Assembly: GCA_964472305.1 (NCBI GenBank)
Contig: CAYYJR010000002.1
Location: 228,977-292,976 of the forward strand
Direction of reading: 5' to 3'
DNA length: 64,000 bases
Origin: CAYYJR01 sp964472305
GTDB lineage: Bacteria > Armatimonadota > Hebobacteria > CAIYQO01
The notes beneath the pieces are model-generated. The model searched no databases and was not told where the DNA came from. It saw nothing but the letters and a program-made list of their open reading frames with translations. The translations under genes were made by a program, and so were the position numbers. Below, in pieces: positions 8,748 to 17,491 of the stretch (positions are counted from its first letter, which is position 1; every line of letters starts with the position of its first letter).

Positions 8748-9941
8748 ATGCGCGAATCCCTGATCTTTGCCGGCGGCACGCTGGTGACGCCGTTCCGCGC
8801 CATGACCGCCGATGTCGTGGTGGAAGACGGGCGTATCCGCGAGATCCGGCCACCCGCCCCACCGCTGCCGGGTGAGCGCGTCATCGATTGTACCGGGAAA
8901 TACGTTGGGCCCGGGCTGGTGGATATCCATGTCCACGGCGGAGCGGGACATGATTTTGTCACCGATGACGGAAGCGAGATGCTGCGCGGGGCGGAGTACC
9001 ACCTGTCGCAAGGCACCACGAGCATCACGCCGTCGTGCCTCAGCGTGCCGTTCAGCCAGGTGCGTAGTTCCATTGCCGTGGCACGGGAAGCGGCCCGGCG
9101 ATTTGCCGGTACCATCCTCGGCTATCACGTGGAGGGCATCTACCTCGACCAAACCTTCCGCGGCGGTCACCTGTCGGACTACGTGCATGCGCCCGATCCC
9201 ATGGAATATCGACCACTCATCGAAGCGGACGGCGATTTCATCGTGGCATGGACGCTGGCTCCCGAACTGCCCGGCGCGCTGGAACTGATTCGAGCCTGTC
9301 GAGAGGCGGACATCATCCCATCCGCCGGGCACTCCCAGGCCAGCTACGAGGAGATGATGTTAGCCATCGATGCCGGCCTGCGCCATGTCACCCACTTTGC
9401 CTGCGCCATGGGCAACCTGCGCAACGCACCGCTGCGAGAGAGCACGGGGTGGGGCTATGCGCCCGGTGTAATGGAAACCACGTTGCTGCGTGACGAACTG
9501 ACGACCGAAGTGATCGTCGACGGCTTTCACCTGCATGCCGGAGTGATCCATCTGGCGCTCAAGTGCAAAGGTGCGCAGCGCCTTTGTCTGGTGTCCGATG
9601 CCATGAAGGGGGTCGGTCTGCCGGATGGCGAGTATTGCATCGGCGCGCAGCCCTGTGTGGTGAAAGGCGGCATCGCCTTGATCGCCGACCGCCCCAGCAC
9701 CATCGCCAGTTCGGTGACACCGCTGTCCGGCATGCTGCGTTACGCGCACCGCCAGTACCTGATTCCGTTGACTGACGCGTGGACGATGGCGTCATATACG
9801 CCGGCCCGCGTGATCGGCGTCGATGACAGAAAAGGGAGCCTGGCGGTCGGTAAAGACGCCGATCTGCTCGTCCTCGACCATGAACTGCAGGTGACCGGTG
9901 TTTGCGCGATGGGGAAGATGATCGAGCACACAGCGGTCTGA
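8748..9941 (+). CDS. nagA: N-acetylglucosamine-6-phosphate deacetylase
   Basis: The 397-residue protein has the full length and motif order of NagA, a cytoplasmic amidohydrolase that deacetylates GlcNAc-6-phosphate. GLVDIHVHGG places the metal-binding His pair at residues 61 and 63. GYHVEGIYLD supplies the metal-binding Glu. PSAGHSQASY and VTHFACAMGN supply the later His residues, and LVSDAMKG the catalytic Asp. The ATG has AAAGGAG eight to nine bases upstream. No nagB or GlcNAc transporter is next to it. It is divergent from a UroD-superfamily gene and stands alone after a leader of about 90 bases, consistent with its own regulated promoter. Its place inside a polysaccharide cluster suggests amino sugars are among the substrates. 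Confidence 0.95.
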   Translation: MRESLIFAGGTLVTPFRAMTADVVVEDGRIREIRPPAPPLPGERVIDCTGKYVGPGLVDIHVHGGAGHDFVTDDGSEMLRGAEYHLSQGTTSITPSCLSVPFSQVRSSIAVAREAARRFAGTILGYHVEGIYLDQTFRGGHLSDYVHAPDPMEYRPLIEADGDFIVAWTLAPELPGALELIRACREADIIPSAGHSQASYEEMMLAIDAGLRHVTHFACAMGNLRNAPLRESTGWGYAPGVMETTLLRDELTTEVIVDGFHLHAGVIHLALKCKGAQRLCLVSDAMKGVGLPDGEYCIGAQPCVVKGGIALIADRPSTIASSVTPLSGMLRYAHRQYLIPLTDAWTMASYTPARVIGVDDRKGSLAVGKDADLLVLDHELQVTGVCAMGKMIEHTAV

Positions 9942-10044
9942 ATGGTGTTGCGGAGGAAGCCATACCGCGACAAGCCGTGACGCGCCCCCCGTGCAGAATC
10001 GGGCTGACAAGTTGGGATAGATAAAGACCGGTGCAATAGCCTCA

Positions 10045-10056
10045 TATCGCGCGATA
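10045..10056. promoter_or_regulatory. 12-bp palindrome upstream of the beta-helix gene
   Basis: TATCGCGCGATA is a perfect palindrome 64 bases before the chosen ATG. It could be an operator, but no clear promoter boxes are next to it, and chance occurrence is plausible. Confidence 0.2.
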
Positions 10057-10120
10057 GAAGCCCTTGCGCGCCGACCGTTGATGTCGTAAGATGGGCAATC
10101 TTTTCGGTGGGAGAGTGGCG

Positions 10121-11212
10121 ATGGATGCACGCGATGAGTGCCAGATGGCCGGCCCGGGACTGAATGTCCGGCTATTCGGTGCGAAAGGTGACGACGCGAC
10201 GGACGATACGGCCGCCATTCAGCGGGCGATCGATACCGCGGGGGAGATGCAGGGAGCGGTGTGGTTTCCACCGGGGCAGTATCGTTGCGGCACGCTGCAG
10301 ATGCGCTCGCATACCGCGCTGATCGGCACTCCAACCTGGTCATATCGCCGTCACGGCGGCACGGTGTTGCGCCTGAACGACGAGAAAGCACGCTGTCTGC
10401 TGAACCTGTGCGGCACGGTCGGTGTGCGGGTGTCCGGGCTTGCGCTGGACGGCGGTAACCGGGGACAGGATGTGCACGGCATCTATCTGTGCGCAGAAGG
10501 GCAGACGGAAGAAGAAACGCTGGTAATCGAGCATTGCCGCATCGCGCAATTCACCGGCGATGGCACGCATCTGGAGAACGTGTTTGGCTTCACCGTCCGC
10601 AACAACCTCTTTTACAGCAACGGCGGCGACGGCGTGATGATAACGCACTGGGACGGTTGGGTGCATGACAATATCATGATCGGCAACGGCAAGTTCGGCT
10701 TCGCCGCGCGCGGAGCGAATTCCGCGGTGACCATCACCGCCAACCGCATCGAGTGGAACCGGCTGGGCGGCATCCTGCTGGAGAGCGGCACGCACTACAA
10801 CGTCACCGGCAATTTCATCGACCGCTCCGGCGGTCCCGGTATCCTCCTGTGCGGTGACCCCGAAGCGTCCGACCAGCGCTGGTTGCCCGGCACCGTCGCC
10901 ATCACCGGCAACGTCATCAATCGCAGCGGAGCGCATGCGGAACCGGGAACCCCGGAATCCTGCCATCTCTTGCTCGAAACCGTCGTCGGCGTCGCCTGCA
11001 CGGGAAACGTGATGTGCTACGGCACCAATGATGACGGCACCGGCCAAACCTCGCCAAGTTTTGGCATGGTGGTGCAAGGTCTGCGCAACTGCGCGATCAC
11101 CGGCAACACGCTCCATAACGCCGCACTGCGGCAGGTGCTGCTGGACCAGGGTGGGCATGATGATGCAACGGTCATCAGCAATAATCCCGGCTGCGTGGTC
11201 GCGAGCGAATAA
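10121..11212 (+). CDS. Right-handed parallel beta-helix protein (pectate-lyase-3-like)
   Basis: This protein of about 363 residues opens with NVRLFGAKGDDATDDTAAIQ, the standard start of the pectate_lyase_3 / SGNH-less beta-helix family. Irregular repeats of the beta-helix type follow (NNLFYSNGGDGVM, NRIEWNRLGGILLES, NFIDRSGGPGILL, NVINRSG, NTLHNAALRQVLL). No signal peptide is present. Such proteins bind, cleave or epimerise polysaccharide chains. I see no catalytic set that would settle which. ATG 10121 has GGGAG about seven bases upstream; ATG 10091 is an alternative ten codons earlier. It lies between nagA and two UroD-like genes on the same strand. The fold assignment is fairly sure, the activity is not. 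Confidence 0.85.
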   Translation: MDARDECQMAGPGLNVRLFGAKGDDATDDTAAIQRAIDTAGEMQGAVWFPPGQYRCGTLQMRSHTALIGTPTWSYRRHGGTVLRLNDEKARCLLNLCGTVGVRVSGLALDGGNRGQDVHGIYLCAEGQTEEETLVIEHCRIAQFTGDGTHLENVFGFTVRNNLFYSNGGDGVMITHWDGWVHDNIMIGNGKFGFAARGANSAVTITANRIEWNRLGGILLESGTHYNVTGNFIDRSGGPGILLCGDPEASDQRWLPGTVAITGNVINRSGAHAEPGTPESCHLLLETVVGVACTGNVMCYGTNDDGTGQTSPSFGMVVQGLRNCAITGNTLHNAALRQVLLDQGGHDDATVISNNPGCVVASE

Positions 11213-11333
11213 GGCTGGCATCAGTACAGTCGATCGAGTCAACGATTGGTCTTGGACTGCAGGAGCCGTACCGATACTGGTGATGCGCAAGTAAACGATC
11301 ATCCCGTTGCGCCAAATGCGTACGAGGAGCACC

Positions 11334-12509
11334 ATGAAGGGCATGATGACAGATCGCGAGCGTTTTCTCGCTGTTGCCACCGGACAGGCGCCTGATTACA
11401 TACCGATCTTCGGTTTTCCCGGCGCGCCCGGCATGAGCTGGGGCTGTTTGCGTCCGACGCACGAGCGACTGGTGGCAAGCGGTATGCCGGCTCATGTCGG
11501 CGGCTGCGTGACCAACTGGCAGAACCGCGACGTCGAGAGTTGGTTCCGCTACTGGGGCACGACCGGACCAATATCTCCGGACTTCTCGCTGGCCTGGGGC
11601 GAAGAAGGGATCAAGAGCACCAGCCGCGTGGAAGATGGCATCGTCATCATCGAAGGCGAAGACGGCTCGCTCACGCATGAAGTGATCGACAACGCCGACA
11701 CCTATACCATGCCGGAATTCCGCGTATACCCGGTGCGCGACCGCGCCTCCTGGGAGTTCTATAAGGCACGAACCACCCCGCGGGAATTCATGGCGGTCGA
11801 CGAGATGGAGCAACACTGCCGGCGTTTAGATCAACGCGACCGACCTCTGGTGATCGGCGCCGGCGCCACCTTCGGGATGGTGCGCTCGTTGATGGGCACA
11901 GTCGCCGCCAGCCTGGCACTCTATGATGACCCGGAACTGGTACATGATATCCTGGCCACCTTCCGCGAACACAACCGGCGTTATGTCTTCCCGCTGATCG
12001 AGCGCCTGCGCCCGGAGGCTGTCGCCACCTGGGAAGATATCGGCTACAAGACAAGCATGCTGATCGGCCCCGAGCAGTTCCGCGAATTCTGTGCGCCGCA
12101 CTACCGTGAGATCGCCGATTGCGCGCGGGCCTGCGGCGTAACGGTATTGACGGTGGATTCGGACGGCTGCGCGATGCAACTGGTTCCCCTGCTGGTCGAA
12201 TGTGGCTTCAATTCCCTGTACCCGTTCGAGGTGAAAGGGAGCAACGACCTTCGTGCGTTGCGCGAGCGCTTCCAGGATGTGGTGATGTTCGGGGGGCTGG
12301 AGAAAGAGGTCGTCAACGAGGGCAACGAATCGCTGATCGAGCCGGAAATTCGTGAAAAAGTACCACCGCTGCTGGCCGGCGGACGCTATTTTCCGAATGG
12401 CGACCACGGCATCCAGCCGCCGGCGACATTTCCCAACCTGTGCAAATTCATGACTATCCTGCACGAGGTGTGCAATAATCCCGAAGGCGAATTCCCGCGG
12501 ACATATTAA
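11334..12509 (+). CDS. Uroporphyrinogen-decarboxylase-superfamily protein (copy 2)
   Basis: The 391-residue protein starts MTDRERFLAVATGQ after a short lead, a typical opening of UroD-superfamily methyltransferases. GAGATFGMVRSLMG and YEDIGYKT-like text (WEDIGYKTSMLIGPEQF) form the central barrel strands. VTVLTVDSDGCAMQLVP corresponds to the segment that carries the zinc ligands in MtbA/MtaA, with Asp-Ser-Asp-Gly-Cys here. FPNGDHGIQPPATFPN is near the C-terminus. True UroD residues for porphyrin binding are not evident. GAGGAG lies about five bases before ATG 11334. It is followed 41 bases later by a third family member, so the two are probably one transcription unit and may form a heteromer or act on related substrates. 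Confidence 0.86.
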   Translation: MKGMMTDRERFLAVATGQAPDYIPIFGFPGAPGMSWGCLRPTHERLVASGMPAHVGGCVTNWQNRDVESWFRYWGTTGPISPDFSLAWGEEGIKSTSRVEDGIVIIEGEDGSLTHEVIDNADTYTMPEFRVYPVRDRASWEFYKARTTPREFMAVDEMEQHCRRLDQRDRPLVIGAGATFGMVRSLMGTVAASLALYDDPELVHDILATFREHNRRYVFPLIERLRPEAVATWEDIGYKTSMLIGPEQFREFCAPHYREIADCARACGVTVLTVDSDGCAMQLVPLLVECGFNSLYPFEVKGSNDLRALRERFQDVVMFGGLEKEVVNEGNESLIEPEIREKVPPLLAGGRYFPNGDHGIQPPATFPNLCKFMTILHEVCNNPEGEFPRTY

Positions 12510-12550
12510 CGATAGCTGCCTCGTGAATCTCGAACCACCCGGAGATCATC

Positions 12551-13723
12551 ATGATGAAAGCCACCGACTTTAACGCCTTTGCCGACCAGTGGCAGGAGAA
12601 CGCTCAACTGGCCCTCGACACCATTGCCATGCGCCCGACGCGTGGGATCCCCACCGGTGGCGTGAACGACATGCAATGGTCGCACCTGGAACAACTCACC
12701 GGCAATCCGCCGGGGAGCTATCCGAAAGATCACGTCCGGGTTTACCGCGAATTCCAGCTCAAAGTCGGCTGCTGCTTCATCGATCAATGGATTCCCGATA
12801 ATCCATTGAGCATGCGGGACCAGGGTTACAGCGAAGACACTGCCCGCGGCGCCACGACCAGTGCCGAAGAGGTTGTGTGCAACGGCATGGTGATCGATTC
12901 GCCCGAAGCCGTCGTCGCGCACATGGAGCAATTCATGTTTCCATGGTGGGAACAGTGGAGGCATGATCTTGCGGCGAACGCCGACGAAGAGGTGCGCAAG
13001 CGTATCGCCAATGAGGTGACGATACAGCAACTGTTCGGCATGAACATACTCAAAGGGCCGTATGACGGATTCTTCACCTTTCCCGGATTCATGTATTACC
13101 AGTATGGCTATGCCAACTATTTCATGGCCTACGCGCTCTACCCGGAGGTCATTGAGCGCGGTTTCAAAATTCATGCCGACGCCGCCGAGGTGTACAACCG
13201 TATCGCCGCTCGCGCGATTCTCGATGGCGGCTTGCCGCGGTTGCTCCGCTTGGACCACGACATGGCCGACTCGCGCGGCACGCTGGTGGACATCAACACG
13301 CTCGACGCCATCTGGTTCCCGCACTTCGCCCGTTCGATCAAACCGCTGCTCGACGCGGGGATCCGGCTGATCTGGCATTGCGACGGCAATTTAATGGACA
13401 TGGTGCCGCGGCTGCTCGAGTGCGGTCTCGGAGGTTTCCAGGGCTTCCAGTATGAGGACGGCATGGACTATGAGACTATCTGCCGGATGAAGACGCGCGA
13501 CGGCGACGACCTGTTCATTATCGGCGGCGTCTCGGTCACGACCACCCTGCCCCTGGGCAAGCCTGCCGACGTGCGCCGACAGATTGACTGGCTGGTCGAC
13601 AAAGGGCCCAGGGTTGGCCTGATGCTTGCCTGTTCAAGCTCCGTCGCTCCCGGCGTACCGCTGGAGAACATCCAAACACTGATCGAAGGATTTGCGCATT
13701 ATCGCGAGCACGGGCGAAGATGA
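12551..13723 (+). CDS. UroD-superfamily protein (copy 3), most methyltransferase-like
   Basis: The 390-residue protein is another UroD-superfamily member. Its barrel holds IRLIWHCDGNLMDM, where adjacent His-Cys resembles the zinc site of methylcobamide methyltransferases. LMLACSSSVAPGVPLENI near residue 365 matches the last zinc Cys and the following Pro-X-Pro-X-Asn-Ile helix cap of that group. Of the three copies here it is therefore the best candidate for a corrinoid-dependent methyl transfer enzyme, though no corrinoid-binding protein is encoded nearby. GGAG lies seven bases before the first of two consecutive ATG codons. The stop is followed closely by the acetyltransferase gene. The substrate is unknown. 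Confidence 0.86.
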   Translation: MMKATDFNAFADQWQENAQLALDTIAMRPTRGIPTGGVNDMQWSHLEQLTGNPPGSYPKDHVRVYREFQLKVGCCFIDQWIPDNPLSMRDQGYSEDTARGATTSAEEVVCNGMVIDSPEAVVAHMEQFMFPWWEQWRHDLAANADEEVRKRIANEVTIQQLFGMNILKGPYDGFFTFPGFMYYQYGYANYFMAYALYPEVIERGFKIHADAAEVYNRIAARAILDGGLPRLLRLDHDMADSRGTLVDINTLDAIWFPHFARSIKPLLDAGIRLIWHCDGNLMDMVPRLLECGLGGFQGFQYEDGMDYETICRMKTRDGDDLFIIGGVSVTTTLPLGKPADVRRQIDWLVDKGPRVGLMLACSSSVAPGVPLENIQTLIEGFAHYREHGRR

Positions 13724-13777
13724 TTGAAGCCCGAGGCTGCCGAACTTTTCAGCGCGATGGCGACAAAGGACAACCAC

Positions 13778-14491
13778 ATGAACACGTTTTTCACCGATGC
13801 GTTTCAACGCCTAACGCCCGATGAACGTGAAGCGTATCATCGCACCGTTTTTCTGCAGATGGACACGCCGGCGGCTGCCGATCTGCGCCGGGAGTATTAT
13901 CGCGGCCTGCTGCGCCACATGGGCGCCAACGTGCGGATCGGCAGCGGGGTGAAATTTGTCAATCCGCAGTTCATTTCTCTGGGCGACAACGTCAGCATTG
14001 ACGACCACTGCTCCCTTGTGGCGCGTTCCGAACGCGGCATCACCCTGGGTGAAGGCGCGACGCTGAAATATGGCGTTTATCTGGATACCGAAGGCGCGGA
14101 CGGCTATATCGAAGTCGGTGCCGGAGTTTACCTCGGCACGGGATGCTGTCTGCATGGCCATCTGGGTCTGGAGATTGGCGACGCGACCCTCTTCGCCCAG
14201 AACATCACCATCACGCCGTATTCACACACGTTCGAAGATCCCGCCCGCACGATCATCACGCAAGGCGGACATTGCCGTAAAATCGTCATCGGCCGAGATT
14301 GCTATCTCGGCATGGGTGTCATTGTGCTCTGGTCCGCCGACATCGGCGAAGGCTCGGTGATCGGTTCGGGATCAGTGGTGGTCAAGCCCGTGCCACCCTT
14401 CTCGGTAGCCGTCGGCGTGCCGGCCCGCGTCATTCGCACTCGCGGCAATGACCGTCCAACCGCCGACAGCGGATCAACGCAAAATCCTTAG
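13778..14491 (+). CDS. Hexapeptide-repeat O-acetyltransferase (LbH fold, maltose/galactoside acetyltransferase type)
   Basis: The 237-residue product has an N-terminal helical part (LTPDEREAYHRTVFLQMDTP) and then left-handed beta-helix hexapeptides such as VRIGSGVKFVNP, ISLGDNVSIDDHC and ITLGEGATLKYG. PYSHTFEDP carries the likely catalytic His. A final IGEGSVIGSGSVVVK run leads to the usual VGVPARVIR end. Such enzymes move an acetyl group from acetyl-CoA to a sugar hydroxyl in the cytoplasm. AAAGGA lies eight bases before ATG 13778, and the frame is open upstream to TTG 13724, next to the preceding stop. It is the third gene in a run with two UroD-like genes, followed by a Gfo/Idh/MocA oxidoreductase, suggesting modification or detoxification of sugars from this pathway. 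Confidence 0.88.
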   Translation: MNTFFTDAFQRLTPDEREAYHRTVFLQMDTPAAADLRREYYRGLLRHMGANVRIGSGVKFVNPQFISLGDNVSIDDHCSLVARSERGITLGEGATLKYGVYLDTEGADGYIEVGAGVYLGTGCCLHGHLGLEIGDATLFAQNITITPYSHTFEDPARTIITQGGHCRKIVIGRDCYLGMGVIVLWSADIGEGSVIGSGSVVVKPVPPFSVAVGVPARVIRTRGNDRPTADSGSTQNP

Positions 14492-14576
14492 TCATCACCG
14501 ACAGATCGGCGAACATTCAAGAGTATCGTAACGGATAAGGTTGCGATACCTTCCACCCCTCCAAGGAGAATGAGCG

Positions 14577-15686
14577 ATGAAAACGACACTGCACCTGGGT
14601 ATTGTCGGCGCCTGCGGACGCGGCGCCAGTTTCAAAACCGCATGCGACGCCATACCGGATGTGACCGTGCATGCGGTGTGCGACACGAATGCGGAAGGAT
14701 TGGCCGCAGCCTGCGAGCGTCTGGGCGCTCGCGAACAGTACACGGACTATGAGACCATGCTGGAGAAATCGGATCTCGATGCGGTCATCATCGGTACCCC
14801 GATGCACTTTCATGCACCGCAGGCCATCGCCGCGCTGGAGCGCAATCTGCACGTGCTGTCGGAGGTCACCGCCACGGTGTCGATGGCCGAAAGCCGTCAA
14901 CTGGTCGAAGCCTGCCGGAAGAGCCGCGGCGTATATATGATGGCCGAAAATTATACCTACAGCCACTCGAACGCGATCGTGCGCGAAATTGTGCGCCGCG
15001 GGCTATTTGGAACGCCTTACTACGCGGAGGGCGAGTATATCCATGAGCTCAAGCACATGAATGAGTATGCAACCCCCTGGCGACGGCGCTGGCAGACCGG
15101 TGTGGAAGGCGTCACCTACGGCACGCACAGCCTTGGACCTATCCTGCAATGGATGCCCGGTGATCGAGTCACGCGCGTCTGCTGCGAGGCGGCAGGCGTC
15201 CGGCACACCGACCACACCGGCAAGCCGTACTGCCAGGCGTGCAGTACCATGCTGTGCAAAACGGCCTTGGACGGACTCATCAAAATTCGCGTGGATATGG
15301 TGTCGGACCGCCCGCATAACTGCGGCAACTATCAGCTCCAGGGGACGGACGGCGCCTATGAGTCCGGTCGGGCGGAAGGCGAGCATGACCGCATCTGGCT
15401 GCGTGAGCGCTGTCCGGATGTGAATCGCTGGATGAATCTCTCCGAGCTTGCCGACGAATTTCTGCCCGATTACTGGAAGGAAGGCATGGAACGCGCAAAA
15501 GCCGCCGGGCATGGTGGCGGCGATTACTTCGAGATTCTGGATTTCGTGGATGCCATGCAAGGCCGACGACCCTGTCCCATCGGCATTGACGAAGCCATGG
15601 ACATGACGCTGCCTGGCCTGGTAAGCCAGCAGTCCATCCTTGAGGATGGGCGCTGGATCGAGGTGCCGGATTCACGGAACTGGTGA
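14577..15686 (+). CDS. Gfo/Idh/MocA-family NAD(P)-dependent oxidoreductase
   Basis: The 369-residue protein has the N-terminal Rossmann motif GIVGACGRGASF, then AVCDTN after the second strand and VIIGTPMHFHAPQA, which is typical of the family. LSEVTATVSMAES replaces the more common EKP segment, so the usual catalytic Lys position is changed to Val-Thr. ENYTYSHSNAIVREIV begins the C-terminal substrate domain, and GGGDYFEILDFVDAMQ gives a family-like late His/Asp region. Members oxidise or epimerise sugars and sugar acids. AAGGAG lies nine bases before the ATG. It ends a plus-strand run starting at 11334, and the next gene is convergent. Confidence 0.9.
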   Translation: MKTTLHLGIVGACGRGASFKTACDAIPDVTVHAVCDTNAEGLAAACERLGAREQYTDYETMLEKSDLDAVIIGTPMHFHAPQAIAALERNLHVLSEVTATVSMAESRQLVEACRKSRGVYMMAENYTYSHSNAIVREIVRRGLFGTPYYAEGEYIHELKHMNEYATPWRRRWQTGVEGVTYGTHSLGPILQWMPGDRVTRVCCEAAGVRHTDHTGKPYCQACSTMLCKTALDGLIKIRVDMVSDRPHNCGNYQLQGTDGAYESGRAEGEHDRIWLRERCPDVNRWMNLSELADEFLPDYWKEGMERAKAAGHGGGDYFEILDFVDAMQGRRPCPIGIDEAMDMTLPGLVSQQSILEDGRWIEVPDSRNW

Positions 15687-15890
15687 ACAACCGCTTGATA
15701 TGTGACCTGTTGCGGCACTGAACGATCCCTGGCCGAGTGTGCTCGGGGAAATTGTGCCCTCGCCGGATGCCCTCGCCTACGCCAGCAACAATTGGCGGCA
15801 ACAGGGATACACCGGGGAGTGACCGGTGAACAGCGGAAGCCCATGACCGGAACAGCACCGACCAGCGAGGTATTGTCTGCGGTTGCGCGG

Positions 15891-17336
15891 TCACTGTTCA
15901 ACAAATCGCAGCGCAAACAAATCAGCATCCTTCATCACGAAGCGCAATCGGACCGGTTGTCCCGCAAAGCGGCTGACATCCGGTCCGTGCTTCCAGAAAA
16001 CGATGCGGGCGATCTCGTCGCCGATGATCTCCGGACAGTCATCAAGCGTGTAGCCGGGGATCGGCGTATAGGCGGCATCCAGCATTTCCACGCGGAGCAA
16101 GCCGGCGGCGCTGGTGCGGTAATTGAGTTCCAGTTCGCTGCCCGCAAATGTAAACGGCCTGGTCACCAGTTCGCCGCCGGCCCATGGCGCCGTGACCGAG
16201 GCGAAGCCGTCGGTACGCAAGAACAACCGCTCGATATGCCAGCTCTTCTGCATATAATGGCGGGCGACGAAGAGCATCATCCGCTCCGACCCGCAGGGCA
16301 GGATACCGGTAACCGGGTAGTTCGTGCGGCTTACCCAGTTCGCGGCACCCAATCCGGGCCGGATAAACGCTTCCATGAAGGTGCGGTCGTATTCCGCCGT
16401 GCCTGCACGGCTGGTGAGCAGCACGGCGTCGGAGCAATCATTCCCGTAGTAATGCCCCTGTGCGGTCTGCAGTCCGATAGCCGCCACCTGCGCGTCGGTC
16501 ACCACGCGACGCCCTTCCATGAAGCGGGCAGCGGGTGCGATATAGAGATGTGGAGCGCGGAAGTATGGTTCGGTGTTATTGGTATACAACTGCTCGCGCG
16601 GCGTTCCCCCGTACTGCATCGGCACCGAGTCGGTCCAGTGCAGCAAGTCCGTTGACGTGGTCCGGGCGATCGAACGGTGCCCCGTCCCCCATTCGCCGTC
16701 GTACCAGCGATAATACAGGACGTACTGCTGCTCTGCCTCGCTCCAGAACATGGTATTGCCCCCGTCGAAGCAATTTCGCAGACTACTGACCAGTTCCGGT
16801 TGCGGATCGAGCCGGTGGAAGGCAAAGCCGTCCGCCGATCCCCAGAAGACCAGGCGCTTCGAACCCTCCGGATCCACGAATTCCGTATGCTTTTCGCCAC
16901 TGAGCGGCTGGCTGGCAATGGCCTTGATGCGTTCATTATCCGGCACGTCAGGACGAGTGTCGCGCCAGGGAACGGCCATCAACGCGCTGCCCGTCTCATC
17001 GGCAACGATGTTAGTCTCATGGCCTTCGGCATCCTGAACCAAACCCAACGCGGGTTTGGTCCAATCCACGCCGTCATCGCTGACGGCGACACACAACTTA
17101 CTGCTCACATCATCCGTATCGAGCTTGATAGCGCGATAATAGAGCAGATACCGGCCCTGGTGCCGGAACACCGCCATCGGTCCGTTACCCGGTCCTTCCC
17201 ACGGTTGATCCAGCGTGATCGCTACCCCGCCCGCGACCGGCTCATGCAGGCGCAGGCAGGTATGGTCCAGGCGGTCGATGAGGCGATCATCAATGAAAAG
17301 CTCGCGGCGCGAGCCGATATGAAGTTCCGTTGTCAT
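15891..17336 (-). CDS. Five-bladed beta-propeller glycosidase-like protein (GH32/43/68 superfamily)
   Basis: The 481-residue protein starts with LHIGSRRELFIDDRLID, a segment found in propeller glycosidases annotated as GH32- or GH43-like. GNGPMAVFRHQGRYLLYYRA and LCVAVSDDGVDWTKP are propeller blade strands, and NTMFWSEAEQQYVLYYR and TSTDLLHWTDSVPMQYG are further blades. A beta-sandwich follows (GSELELNYRTSAAGLLRVEM). No signal peptide is seen from ATG 17336, which has AAAGGA about nine bases upstream; the open frame continues to 17591 but reads poorly. It would hydrolyse an alpha-arabinoside, fructoside or similar. The amidase gene lies upstream on the same strand. Family placement beyond the superfamily is not possible from sequence reading. 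Confidence 0.86.
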   Translation of the reverse strand: MTTELHIGSRRELFIDDRLIDRLDHTCLRLHEPVAGGVAITLDQPWEGPGNGPMAVFRHQGRYLLYYRAIKLDTDDVSSKLCVAVSDDGVDWTKPALGLVQDAEGHETNIVADETGSALMAVPWRDTRPDVPDNERIKAIASQPLSGEKHTEFVDPEGSKRLVFWGSADGFAFHRLDPQPELVSSLRNCFDGGNTMFWSEAEQQYVLYYRWYDGEWGTGHRSIARTTSTDLLHWTDSVPMQYGGTPREQLYTNNTEPYFRAPHLYIAPAARFMEGRRVVTDAQVAAIGLQTAQGHYYGNDCSDAVLLTSRAGTAEYDRTFMEAFIRPGLGAANWVSRTNYPVTGILPCGSERMMLFVARHYMQKSWHIERLFLRTDGFASVTAPWAGGELVTRPFTFAGSELELNYRTSAAGLLRVEMLDAAYTPIPGYTLDDCPEIIGDEIARIVFWKHGPDVSRFAGQPVRLRFVMKDADLFALRFVEQ

Positions 17337-17491
17337 AGCTGTTGTTCCTTTGGCGTGTAACAACGCATGGGAGATGTCTGCCTCGCAGACGAATGTTGGT
17401 TGCGGGATCAAGCACAACCGGTCGCAACCATGCTGCGAGACAGCGTAGGTCAGTAATACCGGATGTTTGCCGGTCGGACGACATGCCAGGT

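Noticed and set aside
12521..12545. tRNA-like GGTTCGAGATTC on the minus strand
   Set aside because: No matching acceptor, D or anticodon stems can be formed around it.
1283..15713. Three copies of TGACCTGTTGC near 1283, 7303 and 15703
   Set aside because: All are near gene ends, but an 11-base word occurring three times is expected by chance for a sequence of this length, and the flanks differ.
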